Assembly (NCBI GenBank): GCA_021770095.1
Contig: JAETRQ010000008.1
Span: 26,285-90,284, forward strand
DNA: 64,000 nucleotides
Reading direction: 5' to 3'
Source: Eubacteriaceae bacterium
GTDB taxonomy: Bacteria > Bacillota > Clostridia > Oscillospirales > Acutalibacteraceae
Shown: positions 8,847 through 18,300 of the stretch, piece by piece
How positions within the stretch are numbered: position 1 is the first letter of the stretch
How the letters are laid out: the number at the start of each line of letters is the position of its first letter
Position numbers and translations under genes: made by a program
The notes under the pieces: generated by a model
The model's database searches: none
Told to the model about the DNA's origin: nothing
The model's input: only the letters and a program-made list of their open reading frames with translations

Positions 8847-9803
8847 CTAAAATCCTATCTTTAAAAAATTTCTTATCCTTGCAATACCGGACGGCATTAA
8901 TAGAAATAATCTGTACCATACTGAAGTCAGATTATTATCATCAGGATGAAGATTGGCATCCTTCAGATATTTAAAAATAACTTTTTTTGCAGATTTCAAA
9001 TCAGAACCATTCAGATACTTGAAAGAACATTGTAAGTTATACATAACCCTGCTGATAAACCTGTTTTTTACAAGGCTACTGTATTGTGCATTATCCTTCA
9101 ATGCCTCAAAACATTCATAAGCAGACTGTACTGCATCAAGCCGCTTTAATGAATAAGAATCACCCATTATACTGTTCTCTCTTTGCAGATAATTGTACAT
9201 TGGCTTTGATGTTACAGAAATACTTTTTGCATTAAGGAAAACTTTCCATGTCCAAAAATCATCTTCATGCCATTTCCCTGCAGGGAATTTAACACTGTCA
9301 ATTATATTTCTTTTATATAATTTGTTCCAGACTGTTTGATAGATTCCTGTTTCTTTAAAAAGGAACTGAAGTGCAGTTGTATTATCAATAACTTTATTTT
9401 CATTAAATCCACGGATGAGTATAGTCACATCTTTTTCATCACAAAGTCTTGTTGCACAATCGGCAATATCTGCACCTTTGTCAAGCTGAGATGCAAGTGT
9501 TTCGATAAAATCGGATTCAATCCAGTCATCACCGTCGATAAAGCAAATATACTCCCCTGTTGACATTTGATAACCACTGTTGCGTGCTTGTGAAAGTCCA
9601 TCATTTTCCTTATGCATAACTTTAATGCGTGAATCTTTTTTTGCCCATTCATCACACACTGCAGGACAATTATCGGGCGAATCATCATCAATCAGAATGA
9701 TTTCCAAATTCTTATATGTTTGATTAACAATACTGCCAATACATTTGTTAAGATATTTTTCTATATTATATATCGGAACAATGATACTTACTAATTTATC
9801 CAT
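8847..9803 (-). CDS. Family 2 glycosyltransferase
   Basis: Shows the GT2 core KLVSIIVPIYNIEKYLNKCI, IILIDDDSPDN and FIDGDDWIESDF. I prefer ATG at 9803, two bases after the stop of the gene upstream, over a TTG two codons earlier; neither has a strong ribosome site, which suggests coupling to the preceding gene. The C-terminal third is helical and basic, as in other capsule GT2 enzymes that sit at the membrane. Sugar specificity unknown. Confidence 0.88.
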   Translation of the reverse strand: MDKLVSIIVPIYNIEKYLNKCIGSIVNQTYKNLEIILIDDDSPDNCPAVCDEWAKKDSRIKVMHKENDGLSQARNSGYQMSTGEYICFIDGDDWIESDFIETLASQLDKGADIADCATRLCDEKDVTILIRGFNENKVIDNTTALQFLFKETGIYQTVWNKLYKRNIIDSVKFPAGKWHEDDFWTWKVFLNAKSISVTSKPMYNYLQRENSIMGDSYSLKRLDAVQSAYECFEALKDNAQYSSLVKNRFISRVMYNLQCSFKYLNGSDLKSAKKVIFKYLKDANLHPDDNNLTSVWYRLFLLMPSGIARIRNFLKIGF

Positions 9804-9805
9804 AC

Positions 9806-10792
9806 TCAATCATACTTTCTTATTTGAAAATATTTTGCATAAATCTTATAAAATACTTTATACAAATAAGGCATATAAACAATCAAATCAAATAAAATTC
9901 TTTGTTTTTTTCCTAAAAGTTTCTTTTCATTTTTTGAAGAGAGAATTCTTTTTCTGATACTTTTAATGTCATTTTTATCCGCCTGAGGTAAAAACAGAAT
10001 GGAAGAATAAACATTTATACAGGTTGACAGATAAACTTTTTTTGCAAGATTAACAACAGACTCATCTGCTGACTCGATTATCCTCTCTCTTACCTTAATC
10101 GGATCAAAAATCTTTGCACGATTATAACTTCTTGAAGCAGAACCGGCTCTGACAATATAACCATATTTGCATTCGTCAGCAAACACTGACTTGTTACTTT
10201 GTTGAAACAGCAAAAAGTTCATAAGCAAATCTTCATTTATCTTTAATGATAAATCCATGCTTGCATTCAAATCTGCTTTATCAACAACTTCTCTTTTATA
10301 TAATTTATTCCATAATCCGGGTTCAATCGGATTACCCTCAAGCAAATCCTTCTGTCCACGGAGATTATCCTGTTCAATAACCTGTTTTGTGCCGTAAAAA
10401 AAATTTATTCTGCCGTCATCAAACATCATTTTATATCCGCAGTGAGAAATATCTGCCTGATACTGATGAGCATTATTGATAAGAAAATCAAACATATCTT
10501 CATCAATCTCATCATCACCGTCTACAAAGCCAATCCAATCACCTGTAGAATGATTCAGTCCGTTCAAACGTGCGGATGTAACACCATGATTATCCTGATG
10601 AATACAAATAACTCTTGAATCCGATTTGGCATATTCCTTTATAACATTCCATGAATTATCGGTTGAACCATCATCAATGACAATTATCTCAAGATTTTTA
10701 TAACTCTGGTTGCATACGGAATGCAATGTACGTTCAATATAATTTTCAAGATTATATACAGGTATAATGACAGAAATTTTATCTTTTTCCAT
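9806..10792 (-). CDS. Family 2 glycosyltransferase
   Basis: GT2 motifs are KISVIIPVYNLENYIERTL, IIVIDDGSTDNSWNV and FVDGDDEIDEDMF. At 328 residues it is close in size and layout to the two GT2 genes on either side, and the three may stem from duplication followed by divergence. Start ATG at 10792 sits one base from the stop of the GT4 gene. Adds one sugar of the repeat unit; donor unknown. Confidence 0.9.
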   Translation of the reverse strand: MEKDKISVIIPVYNLENYIERTLHSVCNQSYKNLEIIVIDDGSTDNSWNVIKEYAKSDSRVICIHQDNHGVTSARLNGLNHSTGDWIGFVDGDDEIDEDMFDFLINNAHQYQADISHCGYKMMFDDGRINFFYGTKQVIEQDNLRGQKDLLEGNPIEPGLWNKLYKREVVDKADLNASMDLSLKINEDLLMNFLLFQQSNKSVFADECKYGYIVRAGSASRSYNRAKIFDPIKVRERIIESADESVVNLAKKVYLSTCINVYSSILFLPQADKNDIKSIRKRILSSKNEKKLLGKKQRILFDLIVYMPYLYKVFYKIYAKYFQIRKYD

Positions 10793-10793
10793 T

Positions 10794-11900
10794 TTATAAA
10801 TTCTCCAGCATTTCTTCTACAGCCTTTGTTGTTTTATCAGTACTGAATTTTTTACCGCGAATTTCAGCTTGCTGTTTGTAATGAGACAACAAATCCTTTT
10901 CGGTTAACATTCTGAACACACCGTCATACAAAGATTTTTCAGAGTTTTCAGTAACAATACCATATTCATTATGATCACCAAGGAGTTCCTTCGCCCCGCT
11001 GACTTGTGTGCTTGCGACAGGTATACCTAATATAAGTGCCTCCGTAACTGCTGTACTGAAACCTTCTTTGTGCGACGAACAAACAAATAAATCTGCTTTT
11101 GAAACATACTTATATGGATTTTCATCAAAGCCAAGCAATTTACAGCTATCCGAAACATTCAATTGTGCAATGAGTTTTTGTAATTTATCTTTGTCCTCAC
11201 CTTCACCAAGGATATATAATTTATTATTAATCCCGTTATCCAATAATTTTTTATGAATACGGATTAATCGGTCATATCCTTTATGAGACATACTCAGTCT
11301 GCCGACAGAAATAATATTTTTACTTTCATCCAAAACAGATATGGTATTTTGCTTTTCGTTTGACAATTGGATGATTTTCTCCGTCTCATTCACATTATAA
11401 AGAACAGTACATTCTGTCATTAAATCAGTAAGCGATAAAAAGTTATTTTTTACAGTTTCTGATACGCAGACAATTTTGTCAAAAGAACCGTAACATTCAT
11501 TCATTTCATTTATTGATTTGAACGGATAAGCCAATTCTTCAGTTGAATCGTGTTCAATATGTATCCATGCAATCTTATTACCTTTATATCCGGATACGAT
11601 TCTTGAGCATGCACCTTCAAGAAAAGAAATGACTATATCATAATCATCTTTTATTATAAGTTTGCTTAAAAAACTTTTTGAAAATAAAGTCATTATCTTC
11701 GTATGCTTAGGAAAATAATGCTTCCAACCTGGAATATATTTCACGTCACTGTTCAAATACTTTTTATTTACACCAATATCAAAAAGTGTTTGAAGTGTAA
11801 CATCATATTTTGTTTTATCAAGATTATTAACCAGATTGACAAGAACTTTTTCAGCTCCGCCGTAACTTAAATCGTGAATTAAAAATAATACTTTTTTCAT
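10794..11900 (-). CDS. Family 4 glycosyltransferase
   Basis: A GT-B enzyme: the N-terminal half opens with KKVLFLIHDLSYGGAEKVLVNLV, and the C-terminal half has SVGRLSMSHKGYDRLI and the EX7E signature in KEGFSTAVTEALILGIPVAS. GT4 enzymes are retaining transferases. The acceptor is likely the lipid-linked oligosaccharide. Length 368 is usual. Tightly spaced with its neighbours. Confidence 0.9.
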   Translation of the reverse strand: MKKVLFLIHDLSYGGAEKVLVNLVNNLDKTKYDVTLQTLFDIGVNKKYLNSDVKYIPGWKHYFPKHTKIMTLFSKSFLSKLIIKDDYDIVISFLEGACSRIVSGYKGNKIAWIHIEHDSTEELAYPFKSINEMNECYGSFDKIVCVSETVKNNFLSLTDLMTECTVLYNVNETEKIIQLSNEKQNTISVLDESKNIISVGRLSMSHKGYDRLIRIHKKLLDNGINNKLYILGEGEDKDKLQKLIAQLNVSDSCKLLGFDENPYKYVSKADLFVCSSHKEGFSTAVTEALILGIPVASTQVSGAKELLGDHNEYGIVTENSEKSLYDGVFRMLTEKDLLSHYKQQAEIRGKKFSTDKTTKAVEEMLENL

Positions 11901-11903
11901 AAT

Positions 11904-12698
11904 TTATCTTTTACACTTCTTTATAACTTTTTTTACATAGTAATTTATTCCGTTATCGTATAAATCATAAATCAGAAAAACATAAATTTTGTATCCAAAC
12001 TTAAAATGGTTATATAAAAATTTAATGAATCTGCCTTTTCTTAAATTCAGAATAAATTTTGATTTTTCTCTGTACTCGACTTTATTAAGAGTACTTGCAG
12101 CCTCATCTGTCAACCAAGTTTTGGCATAAAGATGTTTTGCATAATTACTGTAAATACCAAAACTCAAAAAAGCATTGTTATTAACTATCTGTTTTTTGTT
12201 ATTATCAAACTTATCAAAATTCACAACTTTCAACATAGACTGCGTGTTGAAAGCAGGGCAAGGCGTTAAATCCATATTGCCTTTTTTGTCAACAAAACTT
12301 TTATTCTCATAATCTTTAATGCACTGTTCAAGAATCGGGTTATGACTTGTGCTTCCGAATCCCTGACCGGTGTTTATATTTAATGTTTCAAAAAAGAAGA
12401 ACGAATTATAATCCAGCAACGCATCAAGATTATTTTTCAGCAGCACATCTGTATCAAGATAAACACCGCCATATCGGTTAACCACATCTAACCTTGCCAC
12501 ATCACTTACAAAGGCATACTTTTTCTTTTCATACGCCTGTGATGTATAAGTCATCGCATGAACATCATAATTTTCTTCATTCCATTCAATGATTTTATAA
12601 TCAGGGCAATATTTTTTCCAGCTCTCCAAACAGCGCAAAAGCAATTCAGGTTTCGTGCCGTTTCCAAACCAGCAGTAATGAATAACCTTCGGAATCAT
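11904..12698 (-). CDS. GT32-type capsular polysaccharide glycosyltransferase
   Basis: The start IPKVIHYCWFGNGTKPELLLRC and the motif YGGVYLDTDVLL (DXD metal site near residue 98) mark the OCH1-like GT32 group often found in bacterial capsule loci. The 264 residues cover the whole catalytic domain; the C terminus is basic and hydrophobic and may touch the membrane. It would add a hexose or N-acetylhexosamine. Only three bases separate it from the GT4 gene. Confidence 0.87.
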   Translation of the reverse strand: MIPKVIHYCWFGNGTKPELLLRCLESWKKYCPDYKIIEWNEENYDVHAMTYTSQAYEKKKYAFVSDVARLDVVNRYGGVYLDTDVLLKNNLDALLDYNSFFFFETLNINTGQGFGSTSHNPILEQCIKDYENKSFVDKKGNMDLTPCPAFNTQSMLKVVNFDKFDNNKKQIVNNNAFLSFGIYSNYAKHLYAKTWLTDEAASTLNKVEYREKSKFILNLRKGRFIKFLYNHFKFGYKIYVFLIYDLYDNGINYYVKKVIKKCKR

Positions 12699-12710
12699 GA
12701 TAATACCTCT

Positions 12711-13199
12711 CTAAGAATTTATAATTCGTGCAGGATTTCCTACAACCGTGCAATTGTCCGGTACATCTTTAACGACTACTGCATTGGCACCGATTTTGAC
12801 ATTATTACCAATTTTTATATCGCCGATTATTTTTGCGCCTGCACCGATAAAAACATTATTGCCGATTTGAGGAGCAGATCCGTCAAGCGATTTCACACCA
12901 ATCGTAACCTGTTGAAGAATAGTTGCATTTTTACCGATATGTGCTTTATCCGATATAACGATTCCGTTTAAACCGTGCGGTAAAAAGGGCGGTGATTCAA
13001 AACAAGCACCAAAGCAACGATTGCCATTATAAGTAATCATAAAATCACAGCAATGCAAAGATGTTATACGTTTTAATTTATAGATATAAATCATTTTCTG
13101 AAACTTATTTACATTTCCATTCTGACATTTCATATACATTGACCAAAAAGAATCAGCATTATAACGATTTACAAATCCGGTTATCAAATTCCTAAACAT
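12711..13199 (-). CDS. Serine acetyltransferase-like O-acetyltransferase (hexapeptide repeat)
   Basis: The left-handed beta-helix is visible as repeated I/V-G-x-x hexapeptides: [36 protein letters not shown] and [18 protein letters not shown]. The short N-terminal part contrasts with full CysE (about 160 versus 220 or more residues). Such short forms in capsule loci usually acetylate sugars rather than serine. The conserved His of the active site is not obvious in the region I would expect, so the exact acyl group is uncertain. Confidence 0.8.
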   Translation of the reverse strand: MFRNLITGFVNRYNADSFWSMYMKCQNGNVNKFQKMIYIYKLKRITSLHCCDFMITYNGNRCFGACFESPPFLPHGLNGIVISDKAHIGKNATILQQVTIGVKSLDGSAPQIGNNVFIGAGAKIIGDIKIGNNVKIGANAVVVKDVPDNCTVVGNPARIINS

Positions 13200-13238
13200 A
13201 AAATAATTCCTTATACAAGTAAAATAAATTTTCTGATA

Positions 13239-14405
13239 TTAAACATACAATCCTAATTTGTCACTTCCGTAATATCCGGCACCCTGCACTGCAAAAGAAT
13301 AATAGAAATAGAGAAAATAAAATGCATAACAAAGTATTTTCATAATTCTTCTGTCCTTCATATGAAAAGTATTTTCAAATAACCACGGCAGAAGTACAAA
13401 ATTAAGCAGATTAAAATATATCGGTACTCTTCCGACCAATATACCACTTGTTACAACACCTAAAAGATAAACACCTACGCTTGCTACTGAAAGGTTAATA
13501 CAAATATTTATCAGAGGAGTAGCCTTTTCTTCAACATATTTTCTTCGCCATAATGCAATCGCCGGCGGAACGGCAGCAATAATTACTCTTATAAAATTAA
13601 CACCGTTATCGACAGTTCCATCCTCATTGGTATAATGCGTCAGCGCATAACCTGCTCCTGAATACTCTGTACCTTCCACTGTGGAATCCATCCAATCGGT
13701 AAACTGTGTTATAGAGAAAAATACGAGCAGAGTTAACAAAACACAAATCCAAATTTTTATACTCCACGGCTTAAAATGAACAATAAAATATATAGGTATC
13801 CATAAAAGTGCCGTACCATGTATAGTGATTGCAATTGCAACTATTATCAAAAATTTAATTGTTTTTCGCTCAACCACATAATCAAAAAAGAAAAGAATCA
13901 GAGTTACTGCCAAAAACTGCCTCATACCATTCATCATCCATGTGAAAGAACCACTGGCGATGAACAGAAAAGCACTCATAACAAAATTGCAGGAATATTT
14001 ATAATACAGTTTGGCGATGGAGACAGCATTAAATACCGATAATATGAAGAACCAGACATTGTAATCATGAGAAATATATTTTTTCACCAAATACATAAGT
14101 ATTATAAAACCTTTATTCTCATAATCACCGGTAATATAATCACCAACATGAAGTGTTAAATTGAGATTTTGATACTGCCATATATAGGCATATGTATCAC
14201 CATAATAACTTCTCATTCCAACAAAATATGCCATCAACGAAAAAGTCAGCAAAGCCATAAAAAAGCCTATTGATTTCTCATATTTAATTGTATCTGTAAT
14301 ATCCCTGCCCCTATCTGCATATCCTACAAGTCTTTTACTGTGCAAAAAACTTCCAAATAAAGCAACGATACAAGTAAACACTAAAATTGAATAATAAACT
14401 ATCAT
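13239..14405 (-). CDS. EpsG-family (Wzy-like) polysaccharide polymerase
   Basis: A polytopic membrane protein (388 residues, about 10 spans) with the EpsG-family pattern VGMRSYYGDTYAYIWQYQ near residue 65 and NGMRQFLAVTLILF near residue 160. EpsG proteins are the predicted Wzy polymerases that join flipped repeat units outside the membrane. It is the only polymerase candidate in the operon. Family recognition is good; biochemical proof for EpsG proteins is limited, so the role is inferred. Confidence 0.85.
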   Translation of the reverse strand: MIVYYSILVFTCIVALFGSFLHSKRLVGYADRGRDITDTIKYEKSIGFFMALLTFSLMAYFVGMRSYYGDTYAYIWQYQNLNLTLHVGDYITGDYENKGFIILMYLVKKYISHDYNVWFFILSVFNAVSIAKLYYKYSCNFVMSAFLFIASGSFTWMMNGMRQFLAVTLILFFFDYVVERKTIKFLIIVAIAITIHGTALLWIPIYFIVHFKPWSIKIWICVLLTLLVFFSITQFTDWMDSTVEGTEYSGAGYALTHYTNEDGTVDNGVNFIRVIIAAVPPAIALWRRKYVEEKATPLINICINLSVASVGVYLLGVVTSGILVGRVPIYFNLLNFVLLPWLFENTFHMKDRRIMKILCYAFYFLYFYYSFAVQGAGYYGSDKLGLYV

Positions 14406-14423
14406 TTATTAACTATCCTTAAT

Positions 14424-15314
14424 TTATTCAGCTTTTTTTCTTACATAAAAAGAAAACATCCAACCCGGCAGCAATAGCAGCAAACACAAAAACTTCTGCG
14501 GACAATCTCTGATTATCCTTGATTTTCCGGCAAGAATACTGCTGGATATATAGTGCAGAACATTTTTGATTTTGAATTTGAGTGATGCATTTTTATAACT
14601 TAAATAAAGTTTCCTAATTTCTAAAAAACTATTAGGACTGTTAACATACTGCTTAAAAATGCTGTTTGTCATACCGTCAGGCTGATATTCAACATATTTT
14701 AAATTTTCATTCAATATCAAAAAATCATACTTTTCAGAAATTAACAAATGCATATAATGTGGATTGAAGTTTTTTTCACCTTCAAAACTCTTCATTGGTG
14801 CAACTGATTTATATAAATCGGTTCTGACAACATTTGTACGATCCCCATTGACCAAATTATATTTTCCTATAAGCAAATCTATAAGATTGATACTTTTCTG
14901 TTCAGGAAGTTTATCTCCAATAACCTTATCATTCAAATCAAAATCAAGACCAACAATTCCCGCATATTTATCAGAACCGTTTTTACTCCAGAATTTGATA
15001 ATCCTTTGCACTGCATCATAAGGGATAAAATCATCTGAATCAACACACATCATTAATTCGGTATCAGTATTGGCTATAGCACAATTATAACCTGTATGCA
15101 GTCCACCATTTTCTTTATAAATATATCTGATGTAAAAAGATTCTTCTTCACTTTTCCATTTCATCACCAAATTTTTGGTGTTGTCAACTGAACCATCATC
15201 AATTATTAACCAAACAAAATCTTTATTTGTTTGTTGTTTCAGAGATTCATATAACCTCGGCAAAGTATCTGCTCTGTTATAGGATGGTGTAAATATCGTT
15301 AATCTAGGCATCAT
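14424..15314 (-). CDS. Family 2 glycosyltransferase
   Basis: The GT2 core reads PRLTIFTPSYNRADTLPRL, WLIIDDGSVDNT and CVDSDDFIPYDA. This subgroup (TPSYNR start, ending in a hydrophobic C-terminal helix) differs from the four IIPVYN-type GT2 genes of the operon, so it probably came from another source. The start overlaps the upstream stop by one base (TAATG). Sugar donor unknown. Confidence 0.89.
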   Translation of the reverse strand: MMPRLTIFTPSYNRADTLPRLYESLKQQTNKDFVWLIIDDGSVDNTKNLVMKWKSEEESFYIRYIYKENGGLHTGYNCAIANTDTELMMCVDSDDFIPYDAVQRIIKFWSKNGSDKYAGIVGLDFDLNDKVIGDKLPEQKSINLIDLLIGKYNLVNGDRTNVVRTDLYKSVAPMKSFEGEKNFNPHYMHLLISEKYDFLILNENLKYVEYQPDGMTNSIFKQYVNSPNSFLEIRKLYLSYKNASLKFKIKNVLHYISSSILAGKSRIIRDCPQKFLCLLLLLPGWMFSFYVRKKAE

Positions 15315-16288
15315 TATCTTCCATTTTTCTTAATTAATAAAAACATTCTCAAAATTTTCAGCATTACATCAAAACCGAAAACTTTATTGAATAAATATAC
15401 TGTTTTAACCTTTTTATTCTGATGATAGGATAATAACCATTTCAATTTCTTAAGTTCAAGTTTAAATGGTTTATCATCAGTAATAAATCTGACATAAAGA
15501 TTCAGCAATGTTATATACTGATATGCTGCATAATTATATAATGGCTCTTTATTATCAAAATTGCATTGCTGAAAAATATCAACGGTATATTTAATATTCT
15601 CAAACAAACAATAAACTGCTTTTGGTTCAATGGAATGCGTTATTGATGTATCGCGCTGGCGGTAAACATAAACCGGTTTGGCATAAACAGAATAACTTTT
15701 GCAACATGTCAATAATTTGGCAGTCCACTCAATATCTTCAGACGTAACACCGTATCTGAAATAAATATTATTACTTGTAACAATTTCACGCTTTACAATT
15801 TTCGTACAGGCAGAACTTGTCACCAAACTGTTTGTTACAACATACTGTAAATCATATATTTTATTAAATGATAAATCAGGGAAATCAATTTTCGGAACAA
15901 AGACATTATCCTTCAATTCACCATAACCGAATAAAATCATATCTGAATTCCCACTCAAAATATCAGATACATTATGCAGAAAAGTATTTTCATTCCAATA
16001 GTCATCACTGTCTATAAATACTAAATACTCTCCCTTTGCTTTATCAATCCCGTAATTTCTTGCACTGGACAAGCCACCGTTTTTTTTATGAAAAGCATAA
16101 ACATTTTCATATTCAGCAGCATAATCATCACATATACAGCCGCTGCGGTCCTCAGAACCATCGTCAACTAAAATCACTTCACAGTCATCAAAATGCTGAT
16201 TTAATACACTGTCAACACATTCAGAAATATACTTTTCAACATTATATACCGGTATGATTATACTAAATCTTGGAATAATTTTATTCAA
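15314..16288 (-). CDS. Family 2 glycosyltransferase
   Basis: GT2 motifs: FSIIIPVYNVEKYISECVD, VILVDDGSEDRSG and FIDSDDYWNENTF. It overlaps the GT4 gene upstream by 8 bases and the GT2 gene downstream by 1, so all three are translationally coupled. 324 residues, no signal peptide. Specific linkage unknown. Confidence 0.9.
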   Translation of the reverse strand: MNKIIPRFSIIIPVYNVEKYISECVDSVLNQHFDDCEVILVDDGSEDRSGCICDDYAAEYENVYAFHKKNGGLSSARNYGIDKAKGEYLVFIDSDDYWNENTFLHNVSDILSGNSDMILFGYGELKDNVFVPKIDFPDLSFNKIYDLQYVVTNSLVTSSACTKIVKREIVTSNNIYFRYGVTSEDIEWTAKLLTCCKSYSVYAKPVYVYRQRDTSITHSIEPKAVYCLFENIKYTVDIFQQCNFDNKEPLYNYAAYQYITLLNLYVRFITDDKPFKLELKKLKWLLSYHQNKKVKTVYLFNKVFGFDVMLKILRMFLLIKKNGR

Positions 16289-17399
16289 AATAAATATCCT
16301 CTAATTCTTTAATTGTATTTACATCTGTAAAAGGTTGAACAAACTCAAGTGCAGCCTTTTTATATTGACAAGGATTATCTAAAACTTCTATTATTTTTCC
16401 TGCAAAAGCATTTGCATCATCAGCAGGAACAATAAATCCTGTTTCGCCGTCCCGAACAAGTTCTCTGTGTCCTCTGTTACTAGATGCAACCACTGCTTTA
16501 CCGCAGAGCATTGCCTCCATTACATTGAGCGGCAAACCTTCACGAAAACTGCATGCTGCAAGCACATCACAAATATTCATATATTTATTAATCTCGGTTG
16601 TATATCCGAGGAATTCAACATAATCTTCAAGAGCATTATCCGTAACAATCTGTTTTAGATTATTCAGCTCAGGTCCGTTGCCGGCAATCAGCAGTTTGCT
16701 GTCTTGGAATTTCTCTTTAACCTGCCGCATAGCAAGAATTGCCGTCTTTTGATTTTTGTTTGGTAATAATTCACCGACATTGAGTATTAATTTTGTATTT
16801 TGACGATAACCTAATGTTTCACGTATCTGTGCCTTTTCATCCTCGCTCACAGCATAAAATTTGGATGAATTCGCACCAACACCATGCATATGTACTACAT
16901 TACAATGAAACTTTTGTGACGCAAGTTCATAATCTTCATTTGTTATTGTAATGAGGGTGTCGGTAAATCTGGACATTGATTTTTCAATAGGATAATAAAT
17001 CAACCAATTCTTCTTAGGTGCACCATCATAAAAGTGAAAACCATGTGCTGTATAAAATACCTTGGTCCCATTTATCCTGCGGTATTTATTTGCGGCAAGG
17101 CGGGTTACCATCCCTCCCATAGGTGTATTGGTATGAATAATATCATACCGATTATCTTTAAGTATTTTTGAAAGTTCTTTATATGCTCCAATATTTTTTG
17201 TACTGAATGGAGAGCGGTCAAATGGTACATCAAAAACCTTGTCTGCATATTCCATTTTAAGACCGTTCTTTTCAGCCAGATTATTTCTTGCAGCAACATG
17301 AACTTCAGATCCGTTTTGTTTCAGTAATCTCATAAGCGGTTTATGAAACTGACAAATATGACTTTGCACTGTTGCTGTTAATAAAACTCTTTTACTCAT
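16281..17399 (-). CDS. Family 4 glycosyltransferase
   Basis: GT-B fold: KRVLLTATVQSHICQFHKPL at the start, LILNVGELLPNKNQKTAI in the donor domain, and the EX7E motif REGLPLNVMEAMLCGKAVVAS. The N-terminal layout resembles the EpsD/CapM-type N-acetylhexosamine transferases that often add the second sugar after the priming enzyme. Its early position in the operon fits this, but the role is inferred. Confidence 0.89.
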   Translation of the reverse strand: MSKRVLLTATVQSHICQFHKPLMRLLKQNGSEVHVAARNNLAEKNGLKMEYADKVFDVPFDRSPFSTKNIGAYKELSKILKDNRYDIIHTNTPMGGMVTRLAANKYRRINGTKVFYTAHGFHFYDGAPKKNWLIYYPIEKSMSRFTDTLITITNEDYELASQKFHCNVVHMHGVGANSSKFYAVSEDEKAQIRETLGYRQNTKLILNVGELLPNKNQKTAILAMRQVKEKFQDSKLLIAGNGPELNNLKQIVTDNALEDYVEFLGYTTEINKYMNICDVLAACSFREGLPLNVMEAMLCGKAVVASSNRGHRELVRDGETGFIVPADDANAFAGKIIEVLDNPCQYKKAALEFVQPFTDVNTIKELEDIYFE

Positions 17400-18300
17400 T
17401 CAAGAATCCTTCCAAATTTTTAGAAATCAGATTGAACATTCTTTCATTATTCCCATCACCGACAAATGAATTATGCGGTGTGATAACCGTGTTGGGCATA
17501 TCCCAAAGCGGACTGTCTTCTGTAAGCGGTTCATCTTCAAACACATCAAGAACCGCCCCATTGATTACTTGATTATCAAGAGCAAAAATCAAATCCGTTT
17601 GATTCACCAATTTGCCTCTTGAAACATTGACAAATACAGCCGATTTTTTCATAAGAGCAAATTTATTTTTGTTAAAAAAGCCTTGCGTTTCTTTCATCAA
17701 TGGTAATGTGAGAATAATAACATCAGCATCCGGCAGCATAGTATCAAGGTTGTCCACCGGATATATGTTATCAAAATTGCAATCATCATTTGGATGCAAA
17801 TCAATACCGATTACATTGGCATCAAATGCTTTAAAGCGCTTTGCGACTTGTGAACCGATATTGCCCGCACCAACAATAAGAATGTTTTTACCGGCTAACT
17901 CAATCAGATTTCTGCTTTTTTCCCACTTATGCTGTATCTGATTTTTCCTGAAAAAATCGAACTGTTTATACAACTGCAAAACACCGCCGACAGCAAATTC
18001 GGCCATCGGAATACTGTAAACACCCTTGGCATTGAAAACTTTTATATCGTGCTCTTTTATATAATCAAGAGGTATTCTGTCAAGCCCTGCAGATGTTAAC
18101 TGTATAAATCTGAGATTTTCAAATTTTTCAATAGGTGTATACAAAAAAAGCCCATTGCATACAACTGCTTCAATATCACTTACATCAAAATCAATAGGCA
18201 ATCTTTCATCCTGAATAAACTTAACATCATATCCAAGAGATTTGATATATTCCATTTGTCGCTCAGTATATCTGAATACACCAGTTAATAATAGTTTCAT
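17392..18300 (-). CDS. D-isomer-specific 2-hydroxyacid dehydrogenase
   Basis: The NAD-binding loop is VGAGNIGSQV near residue 143, and the catalytic Arg, Glu and His are seen in VNVSRGKLVNQ, VFEDEPL and TPHNSF. The family interconverts 2-keto and D-2-hydroxy acids (phosphoglycerate, lactate, glyoxylate). It overlaps its neighbours on both sides (8 and 4 bases), so it is a true member of the polysaccharide operon rather than a bystander. With the adjacent aldolase it may make a hydroxy-acid substituent. A hexapeptide acyltransferase and transferases of unknown donor are available downstream. The substrate is unknown. Confidence 0.86.
   Translation of the reverse strand: MKLLLTGVFRYTERQMEYIKSLGYDVKFIQDERLPIDFDVSDIEAVVCNGLFLYTPIEKFENLRFIQLTSAGLDRIPLDYIKEHDIKVFNAKGVYSIPMAEFAVGGVLQLYKQFDFFRKNQIQHKWEKSRNLIELAGKNILIVGAGNIGSQVAKRFKAFDANVIGIDLHPNDDCNFDNIYPVDNLDTMLPDADVIILTLPLMKETQGFFNKNKFALMKKSAVFVNVSRGKLVNQTDLIFALDNQVINGAVLDVFEDEPLTEDSPLWDMPNTVITPHNSFVGDGNNERMFNLISKNLEGFLNE

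Noticed and set aside
7820..10792. Tandem duplication of one glycosyltransferase gene
   Set aside because: The three GT2 genes share only family motifs; outside these they differ too much to call a recent duplication by eye.
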